From contig JABIWH010000050.1 in assembly GCA_018701215.1 (NCBI GenBank), positions 248,001 through 312,000 of the forward strand: a stretch of DNA of 64,000 bases. Reading direction: 5' to 3'. The notes below the pieces were generated by a model. That model saw only the letters and a list, made by a program, of their open reading frames with translations, ran no database searches and was not told where the DNA came from. Shown piece after piece: positions 8,902 through 17,783 of this stretch (the stretch's first letter is position 1; every line of letters begins with the position of its first letter). Position numbers and translations under genes: made by a program. The DNA comes from Rhodospirillaceae bacterium (lineage in GTDB: Bacteria; Pseudomonadota; Alphaproteobacteria; GCA-2731375).

Positions 8902-10686
8902 TCAGGATAATTCTTCCAATTCATCAACGAAGCGTTCGATCACGCCCAGGCCCTGCTGCCAAAAGCCGGGATCGGCCGCATCCAGGCCGAACGGCGCCAG
9001 CAATTCACCGTGGCGTAGGCTACCGCCCGCACGCAACATAGCAAGATACTTCTCGGCGAAGCCATCGCTGGCGTTCTGATAAACCGCGTACAGGGAATTG
9101 ACCAGACAATCGCCAAAGGCATAGGCGTAGACATAGAACGGCGAATGGATGAAGTGCGGGATATAGCACCAGTAGTTGGCATATTCGTCATGCAGACGGA
9201 TGGCGGGGCCCAGGCTTTCCCCCTGCACGGCCATCCAGATTTCGCCAATGCGTTCAACGGAAATCTCGCCCTGGCGGCGCTCGTCATGCAAGCGCCGTTC
9301 GAAATCATAAAAGGCGATCTGGCGCACCACCGTATTCAACATATCCTCGGTCTTGCCCGCCAGCATGGCCTTGCGCCGCCCCGGATCGGCTTCACCGTCC
9401 AGCAGGGCGCGAAAAGTCAATTGCTCGCCGAACACACTGGCCGTCTCGGCAAGGGTCAGGGGCGTATCCGCCATCAAGGCGCCCTGCCCCGCCGCCAACA
9501 CCTGGTGCACCCCGTGACCCAGTTCATGGGCCAGGGTCATCACATCGCGCACCCGGCCCTGATAATTCAGCAGCAAATATGGATGCGCTGAGGGCACGGT
9601 GGGATGAGCAAAGGCGCCGGACGATTTACCCGGCGAAGCGGGCGCATCGATCCAGGCATTGTCAAAAAAGCGCTGACCGATCTTGGCCAATTCGGGAGAA
9701 AATGCGCCATAGGCCGCCAACACCTGGTCCTGGGCCGCCCGAAAAGTGAAATCTCTTTGATCTTCATCGGGCAAGGGCGCGTTTCGGTCCCAATAATCCA
9801 GGGCCTCGACCCCGAACCATTTCGCCTTGAGGGCATAATAGCGGTGCGAAAGGCGCGGATAGGCCGCCGTAACGGCATCCGCCAGAGCGTCCACGACCTC
9901 GTCCTCCACCAGGTTGGAGAGATGGCGGGCACTATCGGGCCGGGCGAAGCGGCGCCATTTATCCTCGATCTCCTTGTCCTTGGCCAGGGTATTGGTGATC
10001 AGGGCGAACAGGCCTTTCTTTTCCTCGAAACCAATGCCCAGGGCCTTGGCGGCGGCCTTGCGCTGGGCGCCGTCGGGCTCCTGCAACAGATGCAAGGTTT
10101 GCTCCAACGAGCGTGCCTCACCATCCCGCTCTTCGCCAGCGACAGCAAAACGCATGTCCGCCATGGTTTCATCAAACAGGCGCACCCAGGCCGCCCGGCC
10201 AGTGACCTGTTTTTCATGCAGCAGGCGTTCCTGTTCGTCGGACAGCTGATGCGGACGTGAGGCACGGACATCCCGCAGCCAGGGCGCATAATGTTTCAGA
10301 TCCGGGTCGGCGGCCAACGCCGCCTGCAACGCCCCATCTGCAATCAGGTTCAGCTCTAATGTGAAAAAAATCAAATTCGAGGTTATCGTGCTCAACCGCT
10401 CCATGGTGGTTTGGTAAAATCGGCCGACCTCGCGGTCCGAGACATCCGCCGCGTGATACAGCTGCGCATACGAGGCGATCCGCCCCAGCAGATCCTCGTC
10501 GGCTTCATAACGTTGAATGGCGCGCGCCAGAGCCGCGGCTGACAAAGCACCGACCTTGCCGCAATAATCCCCATTGAATTGTTCCGCCGCCACTTCCGCC
10601 CGGTCCAGATCCGTGGCCAGCTCCGCAGCCTCCGGACCGCTGTAAAGATCATCAAGATCCCATCGCGGCAAGGTCCCCAAGTCCAT
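8902..10686 (-). CDS. pepF: Oligoendopeptidase F (M3 family zinc metallopeptidase)
   Basis: The 594-residue protein is a full-length M3B peptidase of the PepF/PepF-related type. The zinc site HELGH is in the block MTLAHELGHGVHQVLA, with the third ligand expected in the downstream TLAETASVFGE segment. The N-terminus PRWDLDDLYSGPEA and the segment NYQGRVRDVMTL are typical. It is cytoplasmic and cleaves short peptides. It lacks a signal peptide. It is divergent from the sigma-54 response regulator gene (92 bp between starts) and lies directly upstream of the ABC1 kinase gene, with which it forms a short operon. Confidence 0.93.
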   Translation of the reverse strand: MDLGTLPRWDLDDLYSGPEAAELATDLDRAEVAAEQFNGDYCGKVGALSAAALARAIQRYEADEDLLGRIASYAQLYHAADVSDREVGRFYQTTMERLSTITSNLIFFTLELNLIADGALQAALAADPDLKHYAPWLRDVRASRPHQLSDEQERLLHEKQVTGRAAWVRLFDETMADMRFAVAGEERDGEARSLEQTLHLLQEPDGAQRKAAAKALGIGFEEKKGLFALITNTLAKDKEIEDKWRRFARPDSARHLSNLVEDEVVDALADAVTAAYPRLSHRYYALKAKWFGVEALDYWDRNAPLPDEDQRDFTFRAAQDQVLAAYGAFSPELAKIGQRFFDNAWIDAPASPGKSSGAFAHPTVPSAHPYLLLNYQGRVRDVMTLAHELGHGVHQVLAAGQGALMADTPLTLAETASVFGEQLTFRALLDGEADPGRRKAMLAGKTEDMLNTVVRQIAFYDFERRLHDERRQGEISVERIGEIWMAVQGESLGPAIRLHDEYANYWCYIPHFIHSPFYVYAYAFGDCLVNSLYAVYQNASDGFAEKYLAMLRAGGSLRHGELLAPFGLDAADPGFWQQGLGVIERFVDELEELS

Positions 10687-10778
10687 TGGTCAATCTCCAT
10701 TCAATCGGCGCTTGTCCCGAAATGGCACAGGCGCTACAGTAACCATGTCATAAATAATGAGCGAATGGATTGAGGGCA

Positions 10779-12182
10779 ATGGCGCAAACCGTGTTGATCG
10801 TCGATGACGATCCCACCCAAAGACGCCTGTTGGAAACAGTGGTCAGCCGGCATGGCTATGACGTTGAAATCGCCAAGGGCGGTGAAGACGCGGTCGCGTT
10901 CATGCAATCGGAAAAAGGCAATAACATCGACCTGATATTGCTGGATCTGGTGATGCCGGATCTGGATGGTTTCGAGGTTTTGAGCCAGGTTAAACCACGC
11001 TGGCCGGATCTGCCGGTAATCGTGCTGACGGCGCAAAGCGGTATCGACGTCATCGTCAAGGTGATGCAGGCCGGTGCGGCGGATTTCATTCCCAAACCAG
11101 CCAGTCCGGAGCGGTTGCTGGTCTCCATGGAAAACGCCCTGAAGATGAATGTTCTGTCCGGCCAGGTTTCTCGCCTGGTTCGCCAGGTCGATGGGCGCAT
11201 GCAGTTCGACGATCTGATCACCGCCTCGTCCGCCATGAACGCGGCCCTGGATCTGGCGCGCCGGGGCGCGTCATCGAATATCCCAATCCTGATTGAGGGG
11301 GAAAGCGGTGTCGGCAAGGAGATGATCGCCCGCGCCGTGCAGGGATCATCGGAACGCGCCGGCAAACCAATCGTGGCGGTGAACTGTGGCGCCATTCCGG
11401 AAAACCTGGTGGAGAGCATCCTTTTCGGCCATGAAAAAGGCGCTTTCACGGGCGCTAACGAACGCCACATGGGCAAATTCCAGGAGGCGGACGGCGGCAC
11501 GCTGTTCCTGGATGAAATCGGCGAGCTGCGCCAGGACATGCAGGTCAAGCTGTTGCGCGCCATCCAGGAAGGTGAGGTCGACCCGGTCGGTGCCCGCAAT
11601 CCGGTGAAAGTGGATATCCGCTTGATCTCCGCCACCAACCGGGATTTGCAGCAACAGATTGCGGAAGGTAACTTCCGCGAAGACTTGTACTATCGCCTGA
11701 ACGTATTTCCGATCCATGTCCCGCCGCTGCGCGAGCGCCAGGATGATATCGCACCCTTGGCGGACCATTTCATCGCCAAACTGGCGGCGGCCGAGGGCAA
11801 GGCCGTGCGCGGCCTGGCCGGTGACGCGCTTGATTTGCTCATGGGTTTTGATTGGCCGGGCAATGTCCGGCAGCTGGAAAACGCCATTTTTCGTGCCGTG
11901 GTGCTGTGTGACGGCGACGAACTAAGACTTTCGGATTTTCCGCAAATTGCACAAAGCATGGGCATGGATACCCCCATGCCCTTGAACGGCGGCGAAGGCG
12001 CCCTGCCCGCGTTGAATGCCGCGGGCGAGGTGAGGACGCTGGACGCCATGGAAGCTGATATGATCCGCCTGGCAATCACCAAATACGGCGGCCAGATGAC
12101 CGAAGTGGCCCGCCGTCTCGGCATTGGCCGCTCTACTCTGTACCGCAAGGTCGCCGAGTTCGGCATTGAAGCCGGGCGGTGA
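10779..12182 (+). CDS. Sigma-54-dependent response regulator (NtrC class)
   Basis: The 467-residue protein has the three-domain NtrC layout. A receiver domain (residues 1-120) shows the acidic pair VDDDPTQ, the phospho-acceptor in LLDLVMPD and a Lys in PKPASPERL. The AAA+ domain (about 140-370) has Walker A GESGVGKE, the sigma-54 contact loop GAFTGA, Walker B GGTLFLDEIGE and the arginine-finger region. The C-terminal Fis-type helix-turn-helix is at TEVARRLGIGRSTLYRKV. It should activate sigma-54 promoters when phosphorylated. I start it at ATG 10779, after GAGGG; a TTG three codons upstream is less likely. No histidine kinase gene lies nearby, so it is an orphan here. The next gene starts 95 bp downstream. 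Confidence 0.93.
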   Translation: MAQTVLIVDDDPTQRRLLETVVSRHGYDVEIAKGGEDAVAFMQSEKGNNIDLILLDLVMPDLDGFEVLSQVKPRWPDLPVIVLTAQSGIDVIVKVMQAGAADFIPKPASPERLLVSMENALKMNVLSGQVSRLVRQVDGRMQFDDLITASSAMNAALDLARRGASSNIPILIEGESGVGKEMIARAVQGSSERAGKPIVAVNCGAIPENLVESILFGHEKGAFTGANERHMGKFQEADGGTLFLDEIGELRQDMQVKLLRAIQEGEVDPVGARNPVKVDIRLISATNRDLQQQIAEGNFREDLYYRLNVFPIHVPPLRERQDDIAPLADHFIAKLAAAEGKAVRGLAGDALDLLMGFDWPGNVRQLENAIFRAVVLCDGDELRLSDFPQIAQSMGMDTPMPLNGGEGALPALNAAGEVRTLDAMEADMIRLAITKYGGQMTEVARRLGIGRSTLYRKVAEFGIEAGR

Positions 12183-12276
12183 GGGGCGGATGCTGAATTT
12201 GCAAAATAGGTCAGAATAGCTTACCTTTATAGCCGTCGGCACGATTGGGGACAGCTGGAATAATTAGGGAAATGGC

Positions 12277-15200
12277 ATGACATCCGCCACCACTGCGCTC
12301 GCCAATGTTTCACTTGATGATAAGTATGCCTTGGAAAAAGGCCGGGTCTTTCTGACCGGAACCCAGGCCATGGTGCGCCTGCCCATGTTGCAGCGCCAGC
12401 GTGACCAGGCCGCGGGACTGAATACAGGTTGTTACATCTCGGGCTATCGCGGCTCGCCCCTGGGCGCCTTCGATCAACAGCTATGGCAGGCCAAGCCGTT
12501 CCTGGAAAAAAATCACATCGTCTTCCAGCCCGGCGTTAACGAAGATATGGCCGCCACCGCCGTCTGGGGCAGCCAGCAATTGAACCTTGGCCCGCAATCG
12601 AAATACGACGGCGTCTATGGCATCTGGTATGGCAAGGCACCGGGCGTGGACCGTTGCGGCGACGTGGTCCGCCACGCCAATCACGCCGGTACCGATCCCA
12701 ACGGCGGCGTCTTGATGATGTGCGGCGATGATCATGCCGCCGTTTCCTCCACCGTACCGGGACAGAGCGAGCATAACCTGGCCTCGTGGATGGTGCCCAT
12801 GCTGTATCCGGCCGGCGTTCAGGAATATCTGGATTACGGCCTGCTGGGCTGGGCCATGTCGCGCTATGCCGGCGTCTGGGTCGGCTTCAAATGCGTCTCG
12901 GAAGTGGTGGAAAGCTCGGCCTCGGTGGATGTGGACGCCCATCGCCTGGACATCCAATATCCCGACTTCGAGATGCCCGAAGGCGGCCTGAACATCCGCT
13001 GGCCCGATGATCGGTGGAGCCAGGAAATCCGCTTACAGCGTCACAAGGTCTACGCCGCCCTGGCCTTTGCCCGGGCCAATGGCATCGACCGCCTGGTCTG
13101 GGATGCGCCGAAACCGCGCATTGGCATCGTCGCCGCCGGGAAATCCTATCTCGACACCCGTCAAGCCTTGGAAGACCTGGGCATTGACGAGGCGATGGCG
13201 GCACAGATCGGTTTGCGCCTGTACAAGGTTGGCATGCCCTGGCCCCTGGAACGTGAAGGTATCCGCGCCTTTGCCGAGGGCCTGGACGAAGTATTGGTGA
13301 TCGAGGAAAAGCGCGCGGTCATCGAAAATCAACTGAAAGAACAGCTCTACAACTGGCGCTCGGATGTACGGCCCCGGGTGGTCGGCAAATTCGACGAAGA
13401 CGGCCAGATGCTGTGCCCTTCCGATGGCGAACTGTCACCGGGTCAGATTGCCCGCATTATCATGTCACGGATCGGTGGCTATGTTACCTCGCCCACCATC
13501 GAGGAACGCATGGCGCAACTGGACCGCAAGGAAGCCGCCGCCCAGACCGCCGTGGCGCCGATCCAGCGCGCACCGTATTTTTGTTCCGGCTGCCCGCATA
13601 ATACATCAACCAAGGTGCCCGAGGGCAGCCGCGCCATGGCCGGTATCGGCTGTCATTTCATGGCCCTGTTCATGGACCGCTCGACCGAGACCTTTACCCA
13701 GATGGGCGGCGAAGGCGTCCCCTGGCTGGGCCAGGCCGCCTTTACCGGGGAAGAACATATCTTCACCAATCTAGGCGACGGCACCTATTATCATTCGGGC
13801 ATCACCGGCATCCGCGCCGCCGTCGCCTCGGGCGTCAATATTACCTACAAGATCCTGTTTAATGATGCCGTGGCGATGACCGGCGGCCAACCCCATGACG
13901 GCCCCCTGAACCCCTGGCAGATCAGTCAGCAGGTCCATCACGAAGGTGCCTCCAAGATCATCGTGGTCACGGACGAGCCGGACAAGTATCCGACCGGCAC
14001 CAATTGGGCGCCAGGGGTGACGATCCGCCATCGCGACGAATTGGACCGGGTGCAAAAAGAACTGCGCAAGACCTTAGGTTGCAGCGTGCTGATCTATGAC
14101 CAGACCTGCGCGGCGGAAAAGCGGCGCCGGCGCAAACGCGGCACCTTTCCCGATCCTGACCGCCGGGCCTTCATCAACGAAGCGGTCTGCGAAGGCTGTG
14201 GTGATTGTTCCGTGCAATCGAACTGCGTCTCGGTGGAGCCGTTGGAGACTTCTTTCGGCCGCAAGCGGCAGATTAATCAATCCGCCTGCAACAAGGATTT
14301 CTCGTGCATTAAAGGCTTCTGTCCCAGCTTCGTGACCGTATCAGGCGCCGTGCCGCGCCGGGCCCAGGCCGCCAGCGCCGAGGCCCTGGACACAGCCGCC
14401 GCCGCATTGCCCGATCCCACTGTTGCCTCCGCCGAGGGGGGCTACAACATCCTGGTCACCGGCATTGGCGGCACCGGCGTGATTACCGTCGGCGCCCTAT
14501 TGGGCATGGCGGCCCATGTGGAGGGCAAGGGTGTCACGGTATTGGACTTTACCGGTATCGCCCAGAAAAACGGCGCCGTGATGAGCCATATTCGCATCGC
14601 GCCCAAGCCAGAGGACCTGCACGCCGTTCGCATCGCCGCCGGCGGCGCCGATTTGCTGTTGGGCGCCGACATGGTGGCCGCCGCCGCGCCGGATTCGCTG
14701 CGCAAGCTTAGCCGCGGCGGCACCCAGGCGATCATCAACAGCCATCTTGCGCCGACGGCGGATTTTACTCTGAACCCGGACACAGAATTTCATGGCGAAG
14801 ATCTACGCGGCCTGATCCGGAACGGCGCGGGCGACAACCGCACTGAATTCGTCGATGCGACGGGACTTGCCACGGCCCTGATGGGAGACGCCATCGCCGC
14901 CAACCTGTTCCTGCTGGGGCACGCCTATCAACGCGGCGCGTTGCCGGTCAGTGGCGATGCCATCGACAAGGCGATCGAGCTGAACGGCGTCGCCGTGGCC
15001 ATGAACCGCCGGGCCTTCGCCCTGGGGCGGCTGGCGGCGGAAGACCTGGATCAGGTCAGCAAAATGGCGCAACCGGCCATGCCCGCGAAGGCTGAGGTAG
15101 AGGAAACCCTGGACGATATCATCAACCACCGCGCCGCCGTCCTGACGGAATACCAGGACGCCGATTATGCCGCGCAATACCTGGCCTTTGTCCGCCAAGT

Positions 15201-15765
15201 CGAAACGGCGGAGCAAAACAAAGGCAAGGGCATGACCGGTCTGACCGAGGCCGTGGCGCGGAACCTGTTCAAGGTGATGGCTTACAAGGACGAATACGAA
15301 GTGGCACGGCTATACACGGGCGAGGCCTTCCAGGCCGCACTGGCGCAGCAGTTCGACGGCGATCTGAAACTGAAATTCCATCTCGCCCCGCCTTTGCTGG
15401 CCAAACGCGATCCTGACAGCGGCGAATTGATCAAGCGCGAATACGGCCCCTGGGTCATGACCGCCTTCAAGCTGCTGACCAAAATGAAGGGCCTGCGCGG
15501 CGGTACATTTGACATTTTTGGCCGCACCGAAGAACGCCGCGCCGAACGCGCCGCCATTCCCGCCTACCGCGCGGTCATGGAAGAAGTGCTGACCAGCCTG
15601 ACCCCGGACAACCACGCCCTGGCCAGGGAGATTGCCAGTATTCCGGCAAAGATCCGCGGCTATGGCCACATCAAGGAACGCAGCCAGAAGGCTGCGGCGG
15701 CGGAACAGGCGCAATTGCTGGAAGCCTGGCGCAACCCCCTTTCCCAACCCTCAGCGGCGGAGTGA
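12277..15765 (+). CDS. Indolepyruvate ferredoxin oxidoreductase, fused subunits
   Basis: This 1162-residue enzyme fuses the alpha and gamma/beta parts of a 2-oxoacid:ferredoxin oxidoreductase. The N-terminus KGRVFLTGTQAMVRLPMLQRQRD and the segment GYRGSPLGAFDQQLW are typical of the fused indolepyruvate type. The Cys pair in FCSGCPHNTSTKVPEGSRA (about residue 435) and the thiamine-diphosphate region NLGDGTYYHSG follow. A ferredoxin-like 4Fe-4S cluster is seen at CEGCGDCSVQSNC (about 638-650). The C-terminal part from about 725 (NILVTGIGGTGVITVGALLG) is the gamma domain. It converts aryl-pyruvates from aromatic amino acids into acyl-CoA plus reduced ferredoxin or another acceptor. The stop is 3 bp before the SDR start. 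Confidence 0.93.
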   Translation: MTSATTALANVSLDDKYALEKGRVFLTGTQAMVRLPMLQRQRDQAAGLNTGCYISGYRGSPLGAFDQQLWQAKPFLEKNHIVFQPGVNEDMAATAVWGSQQLNLGPQSKYDGVYGIWYGKAPGVDRCGDVVRHANHAGTDPNGGVLMMCGDDHAAVSSTVPGQSEHNLASWMVPMLYPAGVQEYLDYGLLGWAMSRYAGVWVGFKCVSEVVESSASVDVDAHRLDIQYPDFEMPEGGLNIRWPDDRWSQEIRLQRHKVYAALAFARANGIDRLVWDAPKPRIGIVAAGKSYLDTRQALEDLGIDEAMAAQIGLRLYKVGMPWPLEREGIRAFAEGLDEVLVIEEKRAVIENQLKEQLYNWRSDVRPRVVGKFDEDGQMLCPSDGELSPGQIARIIMSRIGGYVTSPTIEERMAQLDRKEAAAQTAVAPIQRAPYFCSGCPHNTSTKVPEGSRAMAGIGCHFMALFMDRSTETFTQMGGEGVPWLGQAAFTGEEHIFTNLGDGTYYHSGITGIRAAVASGVNITYKILFNDAVAMTGGQPHDGPLNPWQISQQVHHEGASKIIVVTDEPDKYPTGTNWAPGVTIRHRDELDRVQKELRKTLGCSVLIYDQTCAAEKRRRRKRGTFPDPDRRAFINEAVCEGCGDCSVQSNCVSVEPLETSFGRKRQINQSACNKDFSCIKGFCPSFVTVSGAVPRRAQAASAEALDTAAAALPDPTVASAEGGYNILVTGIGGTGVITVGALLGMAAHVEGKGVTVLDFTGIAQKNGAVMSHIRIAPKPEDLHAVRIAAGGADLLLGADMVAAAAPDSLRKLSRGGTQAIINSHLAPTADFTLNPDTEFHGEDLRGLIRNGAGDNRTEFVDATGLATALMGDAIAANLFLLGHAYQRGALPVSGDAIDKAIELNGVAVAMNRRAFALGRLAAEDLDQVSKMAQPAMPAKAEVEETLDDIINHRAAVLTEYQDADYAAQYLAFVRQVETAEQNKGKGMTGLTEAVARNLFKVMAYKDEYEVARLYTGEAFQAALAQQFDGDLKLKFHLAPPLLAKRDPDSGELIKREYGPWVMTAFKLLTKMKGLRGGTFDIFGRTEERRAERAAIPAYRAVMEEVLTSLTPDNHALAREIASIPAKIRGYGHIKERSQKAAAAEQAQLLEAWRNPLSQPSAAE

Positions 15766-15768
15766 ACA

Positions 15769-16464
15769 ATGACCAATTCGAATCCCGGCACCTGCATCAT
15801 CGTTGGCGTTGGCCCCGGTTTGGGCGCGGCATTGGCGCGGCGCTTTGCCGCCGCCGGGCATGGCGTGGCCGTGGCCGCGCGAAACAGCGACAAGCTGGCC
15901 AGTGTGGTGGACGAGATCACGGCAGCGGGTGGTTCGGCCAAGGCCTATGCCTGCGATGCCACCTCTGAAAGCAGTGTCGCGGCGCTGTTCGAGGCGGCGG
16001 AGGCGGATTTGGGCGCCATCGACGTGGCCATCTATAATGCCTCCGGCCGGGCCCGGGGACCCATCGCGGAGACCACATTGGGGGAGTTCACCGACGCTTG
16101 GGAACGCTGCTGCCTGGGCGGTTTTCTGGTGGGGCGGGAGGCAGCCCGCCGGCTAGGCCCAAAAGGTTCCGGCAGCATATTGTTCACCGGCGCCACGGCC
16201 TCGATGAAAGGCTTCCCCCATTCCGCTACTTTTGCCGCGGGCAAGTTCGCCCTGCGCGGACTGGCCGAGTCCATGGCCCGTGAACTACAGCCCCAAGGCG
16301 TGCATGTGGCGCATTTCAACATTGACGGCGGCATTGGCGAGCATGACGACGATGCCCGCCTGCGCCCCGATGCCATTGCCGAAACCTACTATCAAACCCA
16401 TACCCAGCACCGCAGCGCCTGGTCCCACTCGATCGAGGTGCGGCCCTGGGTCGAGAATTTCTAA
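15769..16464 (+). CDS. SDR-family protein with Phe in place of catalytic Tyr
   Basis: The 231-residue product is a short-chain dehydrogenase/reductase. It has the coenzyme motif IIVGVGPGLGAALARRFAA, a variant of TGxxxGxG, and AIYNASGRARG in place of NNAG. The active-site segment reads ATFAAGKFALRGLAESMA: the YxxxK pair is FxxxK, so the catalytic Tyr is replaced by Phe while the Lys remains. The preceding Ser is present in TGATASMKG. A subgroup of SDR proteins with FAxxK exists, so this may be an established variant with altered or non-redox chemistry. It lies 3 bp behind the indolepyruvate oxidoreductase gene and is probably co-transcribed. Confidence 0.88.
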   Translation: MTNSNPGTCIIVGVGPGLGAALARRFAAAGHGVAVAARNSDKLASVVDEITAAGGSAKAYACDATSESSVAALFEAAEADLGAIDVAIYNASGRARGPIAETTLGEFTDAWERCCLGGFLVGREAARRLGPKGSGSILFTGATASMKGFPHSATFAAGKFALRGLAESMARELQPQGVHVAHFNIDGGIGEHDDDARLRPDAIAETYYQTHTQHRSAWSHSIEVRPWVENF

Positions 16465-16478
16465 CGGTCCCGTAGCGC

Positions 16479-16850
16479 ATGAACGCCGTGAAAGCCATCA
16501 TCGACTATTACCGCCGCCGCCGTGCGGTGACACTGTTGTGGCATCATGGCCTGTTGTTTGGCAGCTGCACCGTTCTGCTGCTCGGTGCGCGGGCGTTCAT
16601 CGGGCCGGAGGTACCATTATTCTGGCCTCTGCTGATCTGGTACATCGTGTTCTCGCTGCATTTCCTGTTGGTGCGCAGCCTGACCGCGGACGACGAATGG
16701 GCCGACGAACGGGCCGACAAGGTCCGCCGCCACGCGTATGATTTCGCCCACGTGAAAGATATCTACATCAAGCCCATCACCTTCGATCCGGAGGAGGATG
16801 AAGCACGCCGTTCGGGTGCGCAGAACCGCCCGGACAAACCGGCTGACTAG
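16479..16850 (+). CDS. Small two-TM membrane protein, function unknown
   Basis: The 123-residue protein has two hydrophobic helices, around residues 22-40 (WHHGLLFGSCTVLLLGARA) and 47-66 (LFWPLLIWYIVFSLHFLL), joined by a short loop. A charged C-terminal tail of about 55 residues follows, rich in Asp, Glu and Arg. I do not recognise a family beyond a generic '2TM domain' protein. It is 14 bp after the SDR gene and 5 bp before the DMT transporter gene on the same strand, so it is probably part of this operon. Confidence 0.65.
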   Translation: MNAVKAIIDYYRRRRAVTLLWHHGLLFGSCTVLLLGARAFIGPEVPLFWPLLIWYIVFSLHFLLVRSLTADDEWADERADKVRRHAYDFAHVKDIYIKPITFDPEEDEARRSGAQNRPDKPAD

Positions 16851-16855
16851 AGTTC

Positions 16856-17782
16856 ATGTCCGAACAGAGCATGACCTCGCGGGCCTCGGCCCGGCATTAT
16901 CTGCTGCTAGGCGCGTTGGCATTTTCCTGGGGCTCGGGGTTTCTGTTCGTGGAATTGGCCTTGCTGGACCTGCCGCCCGTAATGATCGCCATGGGCCGCA
17001 CGGCGGTGGCGACGGCTGTCCTCTACGCGGCGGCCCTGCGCCAGGGCCATAGCCTGCCTGCTCTGACGGGAAACGGACAGCTGTGGTTGATCCTGACCGC
17101 CCTGGCCGTAGTCGGCCATGCCCTGCCTTTTTTCCTGATGGCCCAGGCGCAAACCGATGTGGACAGCAACCTGGCCGGTATCGTCATTGGCGCCACGCCG
17201 CTGGTTACCCTGGTGGTGGTGCATTTTGGCACTCACGACGAGAAAATGACGCGAACCCGCATCATGGGTGTCGCCGCCGGTTTCCTTGGCATCGTGGTCC
17301 TATTGGGCCCTGGTGCCCTGGCGGGTTTGCGGGGCGGTGCTGGCGATGTTGGTTCCGACCTGCTGGCCCAGACATTGTTGGTACTGGTCTGTTTCAGTTT
17401 TGCCTTCAACGCCCTGATCGCCCGGCGCATGGCACCTCTGCCGCCGGCGGTGGCGGCAGCCAGCGTCTCCCTGATCGCCACCGTCATGCTGTTGCCGTTC
17501 GCCATTGCCGTCGATCCGGACCTGAGCCTCAGCCCCGGTTGGCAGGCCATTGGCGCGGTGTTTTTCCTGGGCGCCATCGGCACCGGTGCGGCGACCTTGT
17601 TGTTTTTCATTCTGGTGCAACAGCGCGGCGCCAACTTCGTTATCTCGGCCAATTACCTGCTTCCCCTGGTCGCCATGGTTCTGGGTGTGGCCTTCCTGGC
17701 GGAACAACCCAGACCGGAGGCATTCGGGGCCATGGCCCTGATCTGTGGCGGTATCTGGCTCAGCAACCGACCGTCGAAATAG
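16856..17782 (+). CDS. EamA/DMT-family transporter
   Basis: This 308-residue integral membrane protein has about ten hydrophobic spans in two EamA repeats. The first repeat begins at LLLGALAFSWGSGFLFVELALL and includes PVMIAMGRTAVATAVLY. The second begins near LLVLVCFSFAFNALIARRM and ends with the typical GAMALICGGIWLSNR. DMT proteins export small metabolites, often amino acids or their analogues; the substrate is not readable. The start is 5 bp after the 2-TM gene. It ends 1 bp before the convergent nagA stop. Confidence 0.9.
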   Translation: MSEQSMTSRASARHYLLLGALAFSWGSGFLFVELALLDLPPVMIAMGRTAVATAVLYAAALRQGHSLPALTGNGQLWLILTALAVVGHALPFFLMAQAQTDVDSNLAGIVIGATPLVTLVVVHFGTHDEKMTRTRIMGVAAGFLGIVVLLGPGALAGLRGGAGDVGSDLLAQTLLVLVCFSFAFNALIARRMAPLPPAVAAASVSLIATVMLLPFAIAVDPDLSLSPGWQAIGAVFFLGAIGTGAATLLFFILVQQRGANFVISANYLLPLVAMVLGVAFLAEQPRPEAFGAMALICGGIWLSNRPSK

Positions 17783-17783
17783 C

